Shown here piece after piece: positions 53,035 through 64,000 of a DNA stretch of 64,000 nucleotides. A model generated the notes under the pieces. The model did not search any database. It saw only the letters and a list, made by a program, of their open reading frames with translations, and was not told where the DNA came from. Within the stretch, counting starts at the first letter, position 1; each line of letters opens with the position of its first letter. This stretch comes from Hydractinia symbiolongicarpus (lineage: Eukaryota > Cnidaria > Hydrozoa > Anthoathecata > Hydractiniidae): positions 8,618,001-8,682,000 of the forward strand of contig NC_079885.1 in the NCBI RefSeq assembly GCF_029227915.1. The letters are read 5' to 3'. A program made the translations under genes and the position numbers.

Positions 53035-56000
53035 GAATGAATAAGGTATATATATATATGCTTTAAAACGTATATGTTGTATTTTTATGCTACATATCTT
53101 ACCTTTCACGAATAGCAAACGAGCTTAGCTAGTGAAACACTCCATTTCTGGAAATAGCTATGCCTGGCCACACTGAATGGTTACAAATTGAGAACTGATC
53201 TTAAGACAATGTCATGCAATTAATTGCTTTGGGTTCCAGAATAATAACACAAATTGATCTATTTCTATTGGAATAAGTAGATATAACACATTCAGTATGC
53301 GTAGTAGACTATTTATGGGAATTTATGAGAGCATCAACATGCCCTGTGCGTCCGGCGCATGTCCTATTCAAGTGCTGTTGATTGAGATGTCCTGAACATC
53401 AGGCCCACCTCAATGAGCGTCAGCAAATATGGTAAACACATGTATAAACGCCCTGAGCGTCAGGTACGTTTCTACAATGACTTGTATCAACACATTACTC
53501 GCCTAAATGGCTGACGAAGGAGGCCCAACATACCCACCAATTAAATTATAGGCTACCTACAGACTCGTTGTTTCTACCTTTGGACTGAAACCCTGACATA
53601 TTATGAGCCAAAAGAAATGCCAAGGAAACCTTGAGCCAGATCCAATTAGTCTGTTTGTGTTGTGCTGCGTGCTCCCATAACAGTATGATGAAGTTGATTT
53701 TAGTTGCATTGGAGAGGTCCATGATATTTCGATTTCGATTCAATTCCATTGCACCACGGTGATAAATTGAATTGGTAACTCACATCCACCATTCGTAGGC
53801 GTGTTGATGACATAAAATAAAGGATTGTCTCAAAATGTTCGTATATTTTTTTCGTATAATTATAAGAACGCTACGAAGTGCTTCGTTTAAAGTAAAAAAT
53901 GTAAACTTATACAAACTTTTTTAATATATGATACGCACTTAAACAAAGTTTTTTAATCGTACAAAATTGATATGATACGAACTTTGATCAAAGTAAATTG
54001 CTATACGATCTTGAAACGAACTTCAAAAGTACCGGCGTAATTCCGAATAATTATTTCAATACGAAACCAGAAACAAAAGAATTAAGCGATTTTTTAAAAA
54101 ACGAAAAGAAATATTACAAACTTTAAACCAGAACCAGAAATAAAAAAAGTAAAAGATACGAGGTTGACTTCTTTGAAAAGACTAGCAAAATTGCATATTC
54201 ATAGGTTCAATCTACACAATCTACAGCGATCTTTTTGCTTTCTACGATCCTGTTTTCATGATTTTGAAACGATATACAGAGATATTTTTGCTTTCTACGA
54301 TGCCGTGGAGACAATCCCTAAAGACCTTAGATAATAAATCCAATTAAAACAAACAAAGTTCGTATAATGAAACGAACTTTGTTGAAAAAATTTCCATATA
54401 AAGACTATAGATAATTGTCCAATTATGATAAACGAACTTCGTATAAGCAAATTTTTATACAAACTTCTTTAAAAATGATACGAACTACATAAGAACTTTA
54501 TTTTAAATGATACAAACTTTATACAAACTTGTATTTTGATGATACGAAAAAGTTCGTATTAAAAATAAAATGATACGAAAGATTTAATAAATCAATACGT
54601 AGTTTTTTATACGAATTTTGAGATGGTACCTAAAGAAAAAATAGGTGAAAAAAATCTATATATAAAAAGAGTGGGAGGGTGGGTAACTGGAAGCTGTAAG
54701 GTACATTTAAAGAACCTGTGCAACCATTAATAATCAAGATCAGGGTCCAGTTCCTTTACAGGCAAGTGAGACTAATATTTCTGGCAACCTTTAAGATCAG
54801 GTCTATAGGTAGAAACCACCCCCACTGTTCCAGGCTCTACATGACATCCTCAATGACTAAGGTAAACCTAATGTATACTAACCATAATATAAAAGAGTTT
54901 CTCGAGCAGTCCTAATCTTGAGTTACTAAAGGTAAATAATGCTCTATCTAGTCGGTCATCACAAAGAAAGATTATATCTGTTTATATTTATTGCAAACAC
55001 ATAAATTAGGGTGGGATGTTGGGACACCTATGTTTATTTCTTCACTCTTGAGCAAATTAAAATTTTAACATCTGTTGAATTTCTTGCTCAATTGTGACTC
55101 AATTTTGTGACTACCTTGGCTGGCTGGCATCTTTTCCAAAAATTCAAATTTGTAACAACATCACAAGTGATTTCTAGTATAATTATCATACAAGCATGAA
55201 AATTTTACTTAAACATTTCTGCTCAGTTTTGCCTCCTGTTTGATGTTTCTCCGCTGGTTTTTTTTTACGATTCTAATCCAATATATGAAATATATTAGAT
55301 TTTTTAGGATCTTGTTAGTACTAATCTATTTATGTGTGCAAAAACTAGAAGACGTGGTATAAATATTACCAACAAAAATTCACAATAGGATAACAAAATA
55401 TTGCTCAAAACTTTCTCAAATTCAGTTCTAATAGTTAATGATCTCTTCCCTAATTTTAAAACTGCTGATGAAGTTGGCCAGAAAATGCAAACAAATAATT
55501 ATTGTAATTGATTACTTTTGTCTCATAAATTATGTTTTATATCATACTTATAACATACCAGAAGTTATGGACAGCTGACATACTGTCAAAACCCTAAAAA
55601 GGCCATACCAAATAGATATATAACTTTCTTTCTTCTTTACTATATAGGTAATGCCTGGATTGTTTATAGGAAACATTAGAGGTATGTTTAGAAAGAAATT
55701 ATTATCCTATAATCTACTTAAGATGAATTGATTTCCAAGTAGATTTATTTGTCTAAACATCAATTTTTAAAATTTTTACATACCGTAACCTTAAATTTGA
55801 TAGGCCCATTTCGTCAATTGTGTGTATTACTGCTTAGAAATGAAAAGGAGTTCCATTTAGTGTAAAATACTAAAATCTGTGCAAACGTTAATCTGTATGG
55901 TATATATATATATATAAATGTTCTTATACAAGGGATTTTACTTTATGATAATATTTTTTAGATGCAAAAGACACGGGCCAACTTTCTGAGCATAACATTA

Positions 56001-59000
56001 CGCATATCTTAGCAATTCATGATGATGCTAGGCCACTTATAGAGGTGGGATGTCTGTTACAACTTTTAAAAATGATTAGCTGATAGCCTTGTTTTGTTTA
56101 GAGGGAAAAATTAAAGAGTACCCACAATTTTTGTAGTTCTGACACCTGAAAGAATTTAAAGAATTTTTTCAAATTCTGAGAACAAACATGCTAGTACCTA
56201 ACTCCGAGTGGTCTCGTTGGAACCAAAGTTTATTTACTAGAAAGTTGATAATATATGCTCATGGCTTTTTACGCTAATACGTCTGTCTCTAACAAATAAA
56301 TTGTTATTTCCTGCGCGGGTATCTATACAGATCCCCTAAGACTAATTGAGGCATTTTTCCAAAACTAACTGAAACTTTTGGAAGCCAGAGGTTGACATGA
56401 TAATGTCATCACAAATCCTTTAAACTGTAATATCTGCTTAATAGTTCGTGAAAAGTACATGATCTTTTATAATCAGCTCTCTTGGCATTTTAATCAGTGT
56501 TCAAAGTATTGTGTAATTCGGTTGTTTTAGACTCTAATTTATAAATGTATTGACGCAGCTGACTCTCCAGGACAAAATATGTAAGAAACTTGCTTACTTT
56601 TCTTTTCACAGATACATTTTGTCATTTCCTCTCTAGCTTTATGTTTTAAAATGGAGAAAAGCATTGCACTTTTAATGTAGCCCTTTTTTTAGATTTTTGT
56701 GTTTTAGGAAAGTTTCTTTTACAATGGTTTTTTTTTTCATTTTGTGTAGATTTTTTTTACCTATACAAAAGCATATTCTTTTTAAGTTTTAGTCATGTTT
56801 TTATCTTTTGGTTATCAAAATAACAACGTTAGTATTTTGTCTATAGACGAATCAACTGAGGATTATTAGGTTTGCTTCTTAGCTCTGCAGTACCATCTTA
56901 TTGTTTTTTTATGCAAAGCATCACAGCATTTCAAATTAGCTTATGATTGAATTGTTTCCTTTTCTATAGAGCTGATTATTTCCATGACAGTATCGTGTTT
57001 ATTCACAATGCAAGGTAATGTTTATGTGCAATGTTTCGCTTTCCGTTATAGCTTCTATGGTCGCAACTCCCAGAGTTTGGACATAAGCTCTCAGTATACT
57101 CAATCTCCATTACGCTAAATTGTTTTCAGAATTTAAACTGGTTATAAGAATCAATGTACCTCTGCAATTGCTTAGAAGTTGACTTGTGTCTCAACTTTCA
57201 AAGCAGGCAGGGATTATGGTCAGAAGTGGCTTTTACGGAAGGTTACACTTATGGGACAAACGTTTTTGACTTCTTTGAAGAAGTGTCTGCTCTGGAAAGA
57301 TTTAAGAAAGAAATTTTCTCCTTGCCAAATAATGATTGTTGCTTATCTTATAAAGTTACCTCTGTAGCTGCTGTTAATGTTGCTGTAAATAAGGCTCCTA
57401 CCCTCTTTTGTAAGACTTCCTCTGCTAATTTCTGGGTTTTGGTAATTTTTGGAATTTTACAGTTTTTATTTTTTGCAGTTAAATTAAAGAAATACTGTTG
57501 ATTTATAAGGAAAAAACGGATATAAATTCTCCTCAATTTTGAAAAGTCTCCTAAAACTTTTAAATCTTCTCTGAAAGTAGATTTTTAACAGCTTTATCCT
57601 CGAATTTCCGCATGCTATGAACAATAATTTGTTTTTCTCTTATTGCGTTACTTTAAATATTTTCAATATGAGAATTTTCCTTCTGATGAAAATACGAGTA
57701 ACTGGGTCACTAAAAATTCAATAATCAGTTCAATGCGCTCGTTAACGAATACAAATGTGTTAACCTTTTATAGGTCGAAAATATTGACTTTGAATACTTT
57801 TTATACTGTTAACAGAACAACCAGTGTTTTTTATTGTTGTTTATAGTTCAACTTGATTGCATTTCGTTTTTTAGAAAAGATGGAGGAAACGTTCTAGTGC
57901 ACTGGTAATTTTTTCATTGTTCTTGTTTAATAAATCAGTAAATAAAGACAGCATTTGTAGTACGCGATAACTTCGTAAAACAGAATAAAAATTTTCGTTA
58001 CTCGAACCCAACCTTCTTCTCAATGTTTCTGACATGGGATTGCAAAACGCAGAAAAAGAGATAAGAAAACAAATCATAGAGTACTGTTTTTTTTAAAAAA
58101 ATTCCCAATATTTACTTTGGGCGTTTATACACCTTTCCCGAGACCATGAGTCATACTTTTTTTAAACTCGTAAAATATGAATACCATATTTAAATTCAGC
58201 ATTGTTTGTTTAATTTATGTGTAAAAGTTTAACTTGATACGCCAACAGAAAGTGCTATTTTGAGGAGATGTATATCACAGTTAAAGTCTTCTTAATGTTC
58301 AAGTTACCATGTCCCGCCTCGTTTTCAAAAAGAGGTTGGACATGCCACAAATCTTTAAATTAGAATAGCAGGTTGTTTACTTGCTGCATTGTTTCGAAAT
58401 TTTCTTTGTTTATCACATTTTTGATAAGGAATTCAAATCTGTTGTCCATTTTTCATAAAACTCAACAGAAAAAGTTGCGTCACATCAAAAGAATAAGTCT
58501 TGGGAAAGGTGTATCAAGAGTTCGTTTATAAAACCGAGTGCTCCTGCACTATAAGAGATCTTTTCTAAAGCCATATACCAGTTTTATCGTGATATGGTGT
58601 CTTTTTTATTCCAAACTCTCACACAAATCGACAGATAAAGGCACGCGGTAAGCTGTAGACCAATCCTTCTCAAACTTGATTCCCGAGTGCAATCATCTGG
58701 TCTTCAAATTTAAATATAGTTTGCATTTAGTTATTTAGAATAATGAAGTCGCATGATGCTAAAAAAATCACAGCGGGAATTTTTTAACTGTAATTTGACT
58801 TGTTTTAGCTAAAGTATTTCTTTTCTTATCGATTTTTCAATTTTTTTCACATACGTACCCGTCCCGTCAAAACCTGAGCATTAAAAGACTCACATGATAG
58901 ACCGTTATAGTAGTCACAACAGAATGTACATACATGATATTTTGTCTTAAACGCGAAATTTTCCTCGTGTGAAAGTTTTTGACGTTATTAAAGTACCATC

Positions 59001-60290
59001 CTTTCTATTCTTGTAGTATCGCTGGTGTGTCTCGTTCTTGCACGATATGCGCAGCGTACATCGTAACTGTTGCAAATATAGGATGGTCTGAGGCCATCTC
59101 TGTCGTCAGATCGGCGAGAAGTATCGTGAATCCTAATTATGGTTTTCAGAAACAATTACAAACGTTTCATGACGTCGAATCGGAAAAGGTAAGTTAGCTT
59201 TTTCTTCACAAATACATTTATTTTCATGGTATTCACATAATGGGCTAGTAGTTATAAAGTTCACTTCGCAATAACGTGTTTCGTGGTTCATTCCACAGTC
59301 GGTATGTTTAGGGAGTGCCTTTATTAATATTTGAAGTGCGTCGTTGGGGCTCGATTGTGTATCCGTCGATGCAACACTTCCCCACCAACACTCTCCTACC
59401 AACACTTCTCCGCCAACACTTTTCGCCAACACTTTCCCGCCAACACTCCCCCACCAACACTCCCCCACCAACACTCCCCCATCAACACTCCTCCACCAAC
59501 ACTCCTCCACCAACACTCCCCCACCAACACTTCCCCACCAACACTCCCCCACCAACACTCCCCCACCAACACTCCCCCACCAACACTCCCCCACCAACAC
59601 TCCCCCACCAACACTCCCCCACCAACACTCCCCCACCAACACTTTCCCACCTACACTTTCCCACCTACACTTTCCCACCTACACTTCCTTACCAACACTT
59701 CTCTGCCAACACTTTTCGCCAACACTTTTCGCCAACATTTCGCCACCAAATTTCTCCACATAATTAAGTGTAGTACTGTTCCCATTTACTTAACAATCAA
59801 ATGAACGGTCACACAAGTGGCAGACTTATTCTCCTGTACATGTACTGTCAATTTTAATAACTCTTCTTCCCTTCCTGCCCTCCTCTCCTCTTTATTGTTA
59901 TTACTGTAAATACTTCATTAAACCTCCCGGAGGCTTATTTATCAAATGAATAGAATGGGGCTTGCTGGTAGCAGAGGGGCATAATCGATTGGCACATAAG
60001 TGTAAATTTAAATGTGAACTAAACTAAATATTTATTTTTAAATTAAACTTTCTACAGTGCAACATCAGAATTTATTGAAGAAACATTTTCTAATTGTTCA
60101 GGTCAGACGAGCATTAACAAATCAGTACGGTGAGTTTGACCCTGCAGATATACAATTTATAAAGGACGTAGTAGCAAATCTTGATCAAACCGACAAAAGT
60201 GCGACCATAGATGTGAACTTAGCATTAGGAGCAACTCCGACATTTGGTAACTATGAACGGAAAAAGAATAATCGTACTGAATCTTCATAA
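53035..60290 (+). CDS. DUSP22: Dual-specificity phosphatase of the DUSP22/DUSP15 type, 8 coding exons
   Basis: Exons are 53035-53055, 55648-55681, 55962-56044, 56531-56580, 56970-57014, 57875-57904, 59017-59188 and 60102-60290. All introns are GT..AG, in phase throughout: 624 nt, 207 residues plus stop. Exon 1 encodes MGNGMNK, the N-myristoylation signal of this subfamily. Exon 2 adds VMPGLFIGN. The general acid is Asp57 (DAADSPG). The signature HCIAGVSRS has the nucleophile Cys88 and Arg94, and both positions match those of vertebrate DUSP22. A conserved GWSEAISVVRSARS and NPNYGFQKQL helix follows. The C-terminal tail (residues about 165-207) is unlike vertebrate ones. The family dephosphorylates phosphotyrosine and phosphothreonine at membranes and modulates JNK and kinase signalling. 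DUSP15 and DUSP22 are close paralogs and the split is not certain. Introns hold a 15-bp minisatellite and MITEs. Confidence 0.93.
53330..53540. repeat. Repeat with CCCTGAGCGTCAGG palindromes
   Basis: Motifs CCCTGTGCGTCCGG, TCCTGAACATCAGG and CCCTGAGCGTCAGG recur at about 60-110 bp spacing with palindromic character. No ORF. Intron 1 of DUSP22. Confidence 0.5.
53826..54625. mobile_element. MITE-like AT-rich element built of ATACGAACTT motifs
   Basis: The ends TTGTCTCAAAATGTTCGTATA and TATACGAATTTTGAGATGG are inverted. The interior holds many copies of GATACGAA, ACGAACTTTG and TTCGTAT in both orientations, so the strand could fold extensively. No ORF. Confidence 0.7.
54690..54895 (-). repeat. 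Arm of a long-range inverted repeat (partner 49231-49450)
   Basis: Reverse complement of 49231-49450 with about 80-85 percent visible identity. It lies inside DUSP22 intron 1, so the pair brackets exon 1. Confidence 0.85.
59372..59755. repeat. 15-bp minisatellite (CACCAACACTCCCCC), intron 7 of DUSP22
   Basis: About 25 units of 15 bp with minor variants (CACTTTCCCACCTA, CACTTTTCGCCAA). All six frames are open because 15 is a multiple of three, and the predicted proteins are simple repeats. Confidence 0.95.
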
Positions 60291-60862
60291 GCAGCTTCGT
60301 TTTCAAAGAGAGTGAGATGTTTGATCACTATGCTGGGCGATTATGTATTATAATTGTTGAAATTGTTTACCCAGGATAGCCTCTTATGTTCCTATTGCCA
60401 AGGGGGTCCTCGTGCATTTTGAGCTGCTATTTCAGATACAAAAGCCGTGTAAGCACAACAATCGATCAACTTACATATCAATCCTTTTCCTTAAAGAATC
60501 GATTCATATTATTATAGTCTCTGAAATGACTTAGTCGGGATTTGATAAGAATTGCGAATAAATCTTAAATCTTATTTACGCGCCATTTTTTGCGTTTCTT
60601 TCAACCGATTATTTCAAAAAATGCTGACAAATTCTAGCGGGTTTTAGCACGAGTTATTATTTTGTGTTAGATTAATCAGTCATATTTAGAATGCAACCTT
60701 CCCCAAAAAACTTAAAATATAACGACATTCATAATTGCGGCTGTAATTCAAATTCTTTTTTGTATACACGAGAGAACGAAGGCTTTGGTTTCCACTTTAT
60801 TGAACATTTTAGCGTTGCATCATTTTTACATGAATATACCTGTATATAGCATCTATAATATA
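60291..60862. other. DUSP22 3' flank, SINE fragment, no gene
   Basis: An AATAAA at about 60557 could end the DUSP22 transcript. Otherwise it holds the inverted SINE fragment and AT-rich sequence. Confidence 0.5.
60363..60472 (-). mobile_element. SINE 3' fragment, same family as 11228-11545
   Basis: In reverse complement it ends AGAGGCTATCCTGGGTAAA, and upstream carries GTTGTGCTTACACG and GGACCCCCTTGGCA, matching the SINE body at 11390-11522. An internal segment is deleted and the tRNA-like head is lost. Confidence 0.8.
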
Positions 60863-61553
60863 CAGTGAAATATGTTTAAGATGGGCCCTCCCATAAAATG
60901 GATGGTAATCCTCGGAACGGGCGCTTATAAGACGGGCGGGCGAAAACGGACACTTTTTTTCTTGCATCAAAAAAAAAATTTTCTTAAAAAACACCTTTAT
61001 AAAACGGACACTATATATAAAAATATATTTTTGATATATTTATTTTGTACTCTTTTTTACTATTTGGAATTTTATTAACTTTTAAGATGTTCTTCTGATC
61101 CCATGCAACGACTTCATTGACTCCAATCAATTTATAATCAACCGGAATCTCTAGGTTATACCCTGCCCCACCGTTGACGTGGTTCCCAGTGACTTTGCAC
61201 CTAAGGGAGTGATTTAGAATTTAACCTACAACTTTACTGAGATTAGTAGGCCCGTAATTTGTAGGCAAATGGGCCCTTTAGGTTTTATCGCGACTACAAA
61301 GTCATCATGTGAGTTGTCTTCTTCCAAGCAGCAAACTAAGTCTTCATCTCCAACTTTTTTTATTCAATGAGTTCATGTAGGCATAAAAACTCCTTCCAAA
61401 AGAATTGAAGAACATTTCGGGCTTGATTTAGCGTGTGAACAAACAAGCAATTAAGTATAAACGAAAATGTCACTTTTCGGCATAACGAAAATTTCTATAT
61501 AAGACGGACACTTTTTTTCCAACAATGAGATTCACTTTAGACAGATTTCACTG
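60863..61553. mobile_element. Tc1/pogo-like MITE with internal decayed coding segment
   Basis: The ends CAGTGAAATATGTTTAA and TTAGACAGATTTCACTG are inverted with TA on both sides (60861-60862, 61554-61555). The subterminal GGACACTTTTTTT motif occurs near both ends. The middle (61085-61375) reads as a degenerate protein on the minus strand. Confidence 0.7.
61085..61375 (-). pseudogene. Decayed HIRAN-like domain fragment inside a MITE
   Basis: The minus-strand frame contains SHDDFVVAIKPKGPICLQIT, then TPLGAKSLGTT and GITLEIPVDYKLIGVNE, interrupted by stops. The pattern D.D.[FY]AVA...G.I.......LEVP..Y.[FL].G is one I know from uncharacterised repeat-borne invertebrate proteins with HIRAN-like spacing. 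Too broken to be functional. Assignment is tentative. Confidence 0.35.
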
Positions 61554-61555
61554 TA

Positions 61556-62370
61556 TAAATGATCTCCCTCGCAGAGTTTTATATGTCTTATGCAGTGAAC
61601 GATCTGTGAGAGAGTTTATAAAGATATGATTTGCACACGTGTTGTTTATACCTTTTAATATTGTTGATAGAAGTTATTATTTTTGCATTTTTTTAAATAT
61701 GTATTTGAAAATAGAAACGAAGATATAAAAATGATAGAGTGTTGTTGTTATTTTGTATTGGATATTTCAGACTCTGTTGCTAAGAGTGAATTTCTTGATT
61801 TCAACCTCAAAGTTGTTAAAAAGTTGCTAAGCGCAGTATTCAAATTTTACAAGATTTCAGCTTTACACTATAAATCCTCGTCCCCATGACTATTTTTTCA
61901 TGTTTTGATATTAAGAAAGGTCATCTCAATATCAAAAAAGAAAATAAAAACCCTAAGGACGAGGTTGCTTTACACTTGCCATTTCTGCGTTTTTATGTCT
62001 TGATTTGTCATTTCTTTTAGAAAACTGTTTTGTAGGTTAGATTATTCAGATTTTAGTCGTGTTAGTTTTGACCCAAAATTTCAGCTTTAGTCTCTTGAGT
62101 TATTTCCTCTCTTTAAAGTCTTTGTCCTGAGAAATCTAGGTTCTGTATTCCATCAGTATCGGTCTATTTACTTGACAGTATTAAACTTAATTTTCTCGTT
62201 ACAGTATAGACAAAAAGCCAAAGCAGGAAGTAGAAATGGAATTTTAATCTTCACTTCAGGGATGACGCAGAAACGCTAAAAAAAATATTGATGCTATGAG
62301 TAAATTAAGATTTAAAAAACGAACTCTGATTTACTTGTTCCCTTCGAAGACAACAAAAACATCGCTTTTG
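61556..62370. other. No gene seen
   Basis: AT-rich. The ORF at 61683-61889 has no recognisable domain, and a CCTAAGGACGAGGTTGC repeat fragment lies near 61952. Confidence 0.5.
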
Positions 62371-62560
62371 TGGTGCCGTAGCTTAGTGGTTATAACTCTC
62401 CCTTGTTATAACTCTCGCACTTTGTGCGGGAGACCGGGTTTTGATTTCCCTTGACGACGATTTAATATGGGCGAGTGAATGTTACCATAGATCCTGGTTA
62501 ATTGGGGAGATGGAACACTGTGTGGACTGTAGGATTTTGCAGGGACTTTTCTGGTAGAGC
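62371..62560 (+). mobile_element. Degenerate tRNA-derived SINE
   Basis: The head TGGTGCCGTAGCTTAGTGGTTATAACTC has a good A box. The B box (CCGGGTTTTGATTTCC) is degenerate, and the segment TATAACTCTC is duplicated inside it. The body contains GGTTAATTGGGGAGATGG. It differs from the 11228 family. Confidence 0.6.
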
Positions 62561-63434
62561 GCGGACCCTAATTGACTCTGCGTTGTTTAAAAAAAGCACT
62601 AAACACTCAAGATCGCCCTATTTAATCCAATGGCCCCTCCTGAAAATAATAGAGAGGGGGTATAACCCTCGATATATTCCACATCTATATATCTAGGAAG
62701 TTTTTGACGAATGAAAACAGAATAAAAAACTTCATCATCTTGTTCGAGCTTAAAGATTGTTTCACTCGGGATACTTTTCAAGAGTTGTTAATACTTCGGA
62801 GTTCTATGATAATGAAATCAAAAATCAAAACAATCAGAATCTCAGACACTCTGTTGTGTGTTCCGAATCTATTTAGCTGAACAAAGTGCTTTATAGAAAA
62901 GGGCACAAATTAGTTTACGAAAGAAAATTTTTATCAAAGATTTTTTGTGAAGCTTAGTTCTGCGAATTTGACCCAAATTTGCAAAATTAAGGATGCCACG
63001 AAAGTTTAAAACTTGTCATTCGCAAAAAATCTCTTCGGAAATAATTTGTTCATTTTTAAGACAAAAGAAAGAAATTCCGTTGGTTAAGCGTAGCTATGAA
63101 GAAAAAAAACCGAACGATAAGACAGCAGGTCAACGTAACAAATTTCTACTAAATCTTATAAACTATATTCAGTAACATTCAACAAATTCTTTTAAAAGTG
63201 TAGAAAAACAAGGCGTTTTGCGATGAATGTTATAAAAAAACTTCCTTGAAAATCTATCTTGGTCGTGAAATAATCAGAGTCCACATTCTCTTCGTGGAGA
63301 TTTTTTACTTCTGTTAAATTAGAAGGCGCAGCGGGTTTACCATCTTTAAAATTTACGCTAGTAGTGAGAATCTAAGAATCAAAATTACTGCAACGAAAAA
63401 GCTAAGTTGATTAGTTTTTACGAATTTTATTCAT
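62561..63434. other. No gene seen
   Basis: The short ORFs (62599-62781 minus, 62993-63175 plus) have no recognisable domain or splice context. Confidence 0.5.
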
Positions 63435-63576
63435 ACTAGTCGTTAGCCCGTGGAAAGATCCACGGGTTCGCCCGTCCTTTTTATACCGCACTGCGTGCGT
63501 CTCGCTACTTGCGCAGCCAAGCTACCATTTTGCGTGACAGACAGACAGACGTATACGGGCATTATAATATAGATAA
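63435..63576 (+). mobile_element. Short interspersed repeat with CCCGTGGA hairpin and RTE-like 3' end, copy 2
   Basis: Same structure as 46425-46554: ACTAGTCGTTAGCCCGTGG, a CCCGTGGA/TCCACGGG hairpin, GTGCGTCTCGCTACTTGCG, ACAGACAGACAGAC, and the end TATTATAATATAGATAA-like. Same orientation as copy 1. Confidence 0.75.
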
Positions 63577-63694
63577 ATCTCTGTGAAATGATAAGAAGTG
63601 ACATTTTTACTAAAATTAACTTTAAGAAACTTCTGCGGTATGAGCAATTTCAATTGAAGGCTACCTTATCTCAAAAAATAGGCCTGAAATTATT

Positions 63695-63865
63695 TAAATA
63701 CTAGATTCGTAAAAATAATTTTTCGCAAAGAACCTTAAAATGATTCTTTGCAAAAAATAATCTTCGTGAAATATTTCTATTGACCGATATGCGAAAATTA
63801 ATCTTCGCGAAATGTAGATTTTACCTTGCGAAAATAAGTCTTCGCGAAGATTAATCAACTTAAGG
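63695..63865. repeat. GCGAAAATTAATCTTCGCG-type palindromic repeat
   Basis: Alternating TTCGCGAA, GCGAAAAT and AATCTTCG motifs in both orientations, giving a foldable patch related to 24340-24790. Confidence 0.6.
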
Positions 63866-64000
63866 TAGCTACTACACTTATTTTCAGTCTGGGTTAGGTA
63901 AAGACAAAGCTTGTTTACACAGGGTCATATTAATTTTATTATAACAATTAATAAGGGACTGAGAACTAGTCAAATTTACTAGAATGCTAAAAATTGTATA

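Noticed and set aside
57154-57501. 115-residue plus-strand ORF in a DUSP22 intron
   Set aside because: It has some protein-like composition, but no recognisable domain and no splice context, and the phosphatase reads through without it.
59133-59804. Long ORFs on both strands predicting Pro/Thr/His- or Gly/Val/Trp-rich proteins
   Set aside because: They are frames through a 15-bp minisatellite in a DUSP22 intron. A unit divisible by three opens every frame.
62371-62445. Functional tRNA gene
   Set aside because: Internal duplication of TATAACTCTC and a degenerate T arm. It is a SINE head.
62599-62781. 60-residue minus-strand ORF with a plausible-looking N-terminus
   Set aside because: It overlaps the SINE-like region, has no domain, and splice signals are not convincing.

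Overview
This window looks like nuclear DNA from an AT-rich invertebrate, most likely a cnidarian. The evidence is spliced genes with canonical GT..AG introns, tRNA-headed SINEs, many MITEs, minisatellites inside introns, and a secreted protein built from a module I associate with cnidarians. There are no operons or bacterial signals. The species cannot be fixed from sequence alone.

Four host genes can be modelled exon by exon with consistent reading frames. (1) A serine beta-lactamase-like (S12) secreted or anchored protein lies on the minus strand, 14178-17765, in two exons. (2) A secreted protein with two copies of a cysteine-rich WSC-like module plus a C-terminal EGF lies on the minus strand, 23156-28453, in eight exons. 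(3) A heat shock transcription factor (HSF) lies on the minus strand, 31797-48320, in thirteen coding exons giving 490 codons; its largest intron is almost filled by a 35-bp minisatellite of about 7.3 kb. (4) A DUSP22/DUSP15-type dual-specificity phosphatase lies on the plus strand, 53035-60290, in eight coding exons giving 207 codons, starting with a 7-codon myristoylation exon. HSF and DUSP22 are head to head, and the 4.7 kb between their start codons is packed with nested MITEs.

The first 9.3 kb is a decayed endogenous DNA-virus/Polinton-like block. It has a probable capsid protein gene and several compact, overlapping genes on both strands, most of them broken by one or two stops or frameshifts. 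A 4.5-kb element with terminal inverted repeats of about 650 bp, carrying its own decayed gene, has been inserted into it.

From 10 to 13.1 kb there are GC-rich short repeats in inverted orientation, a SINE, and a decayed OTU-protease-type gene followed by a Thr-rich/Cys-motif ORF. From 18.35 to 21.77 kb a TIR-bounded element carries a truncated THAP gene and a YqaJ/PDDEXK nuclease gene. Inside it sits a perfect 285-bp tandem duplication whose unit holds a tRNA-like promoter and a hammerhead-ribozyme-like core. A Penelope-type GIY-YIG relic follows. The last 3.7 kb holds SINE fragments and a Tc1/pogo-like MITE with an internal decayed coding segment, but no recognised gene.

The best candidates for something undescribed are the THAP/YqaJ element with its ribozyme-like tandem unit, the decayed compact viral block with a long-TIR element inside it, and the intronic minisatellite of HSF with higher-order structure.
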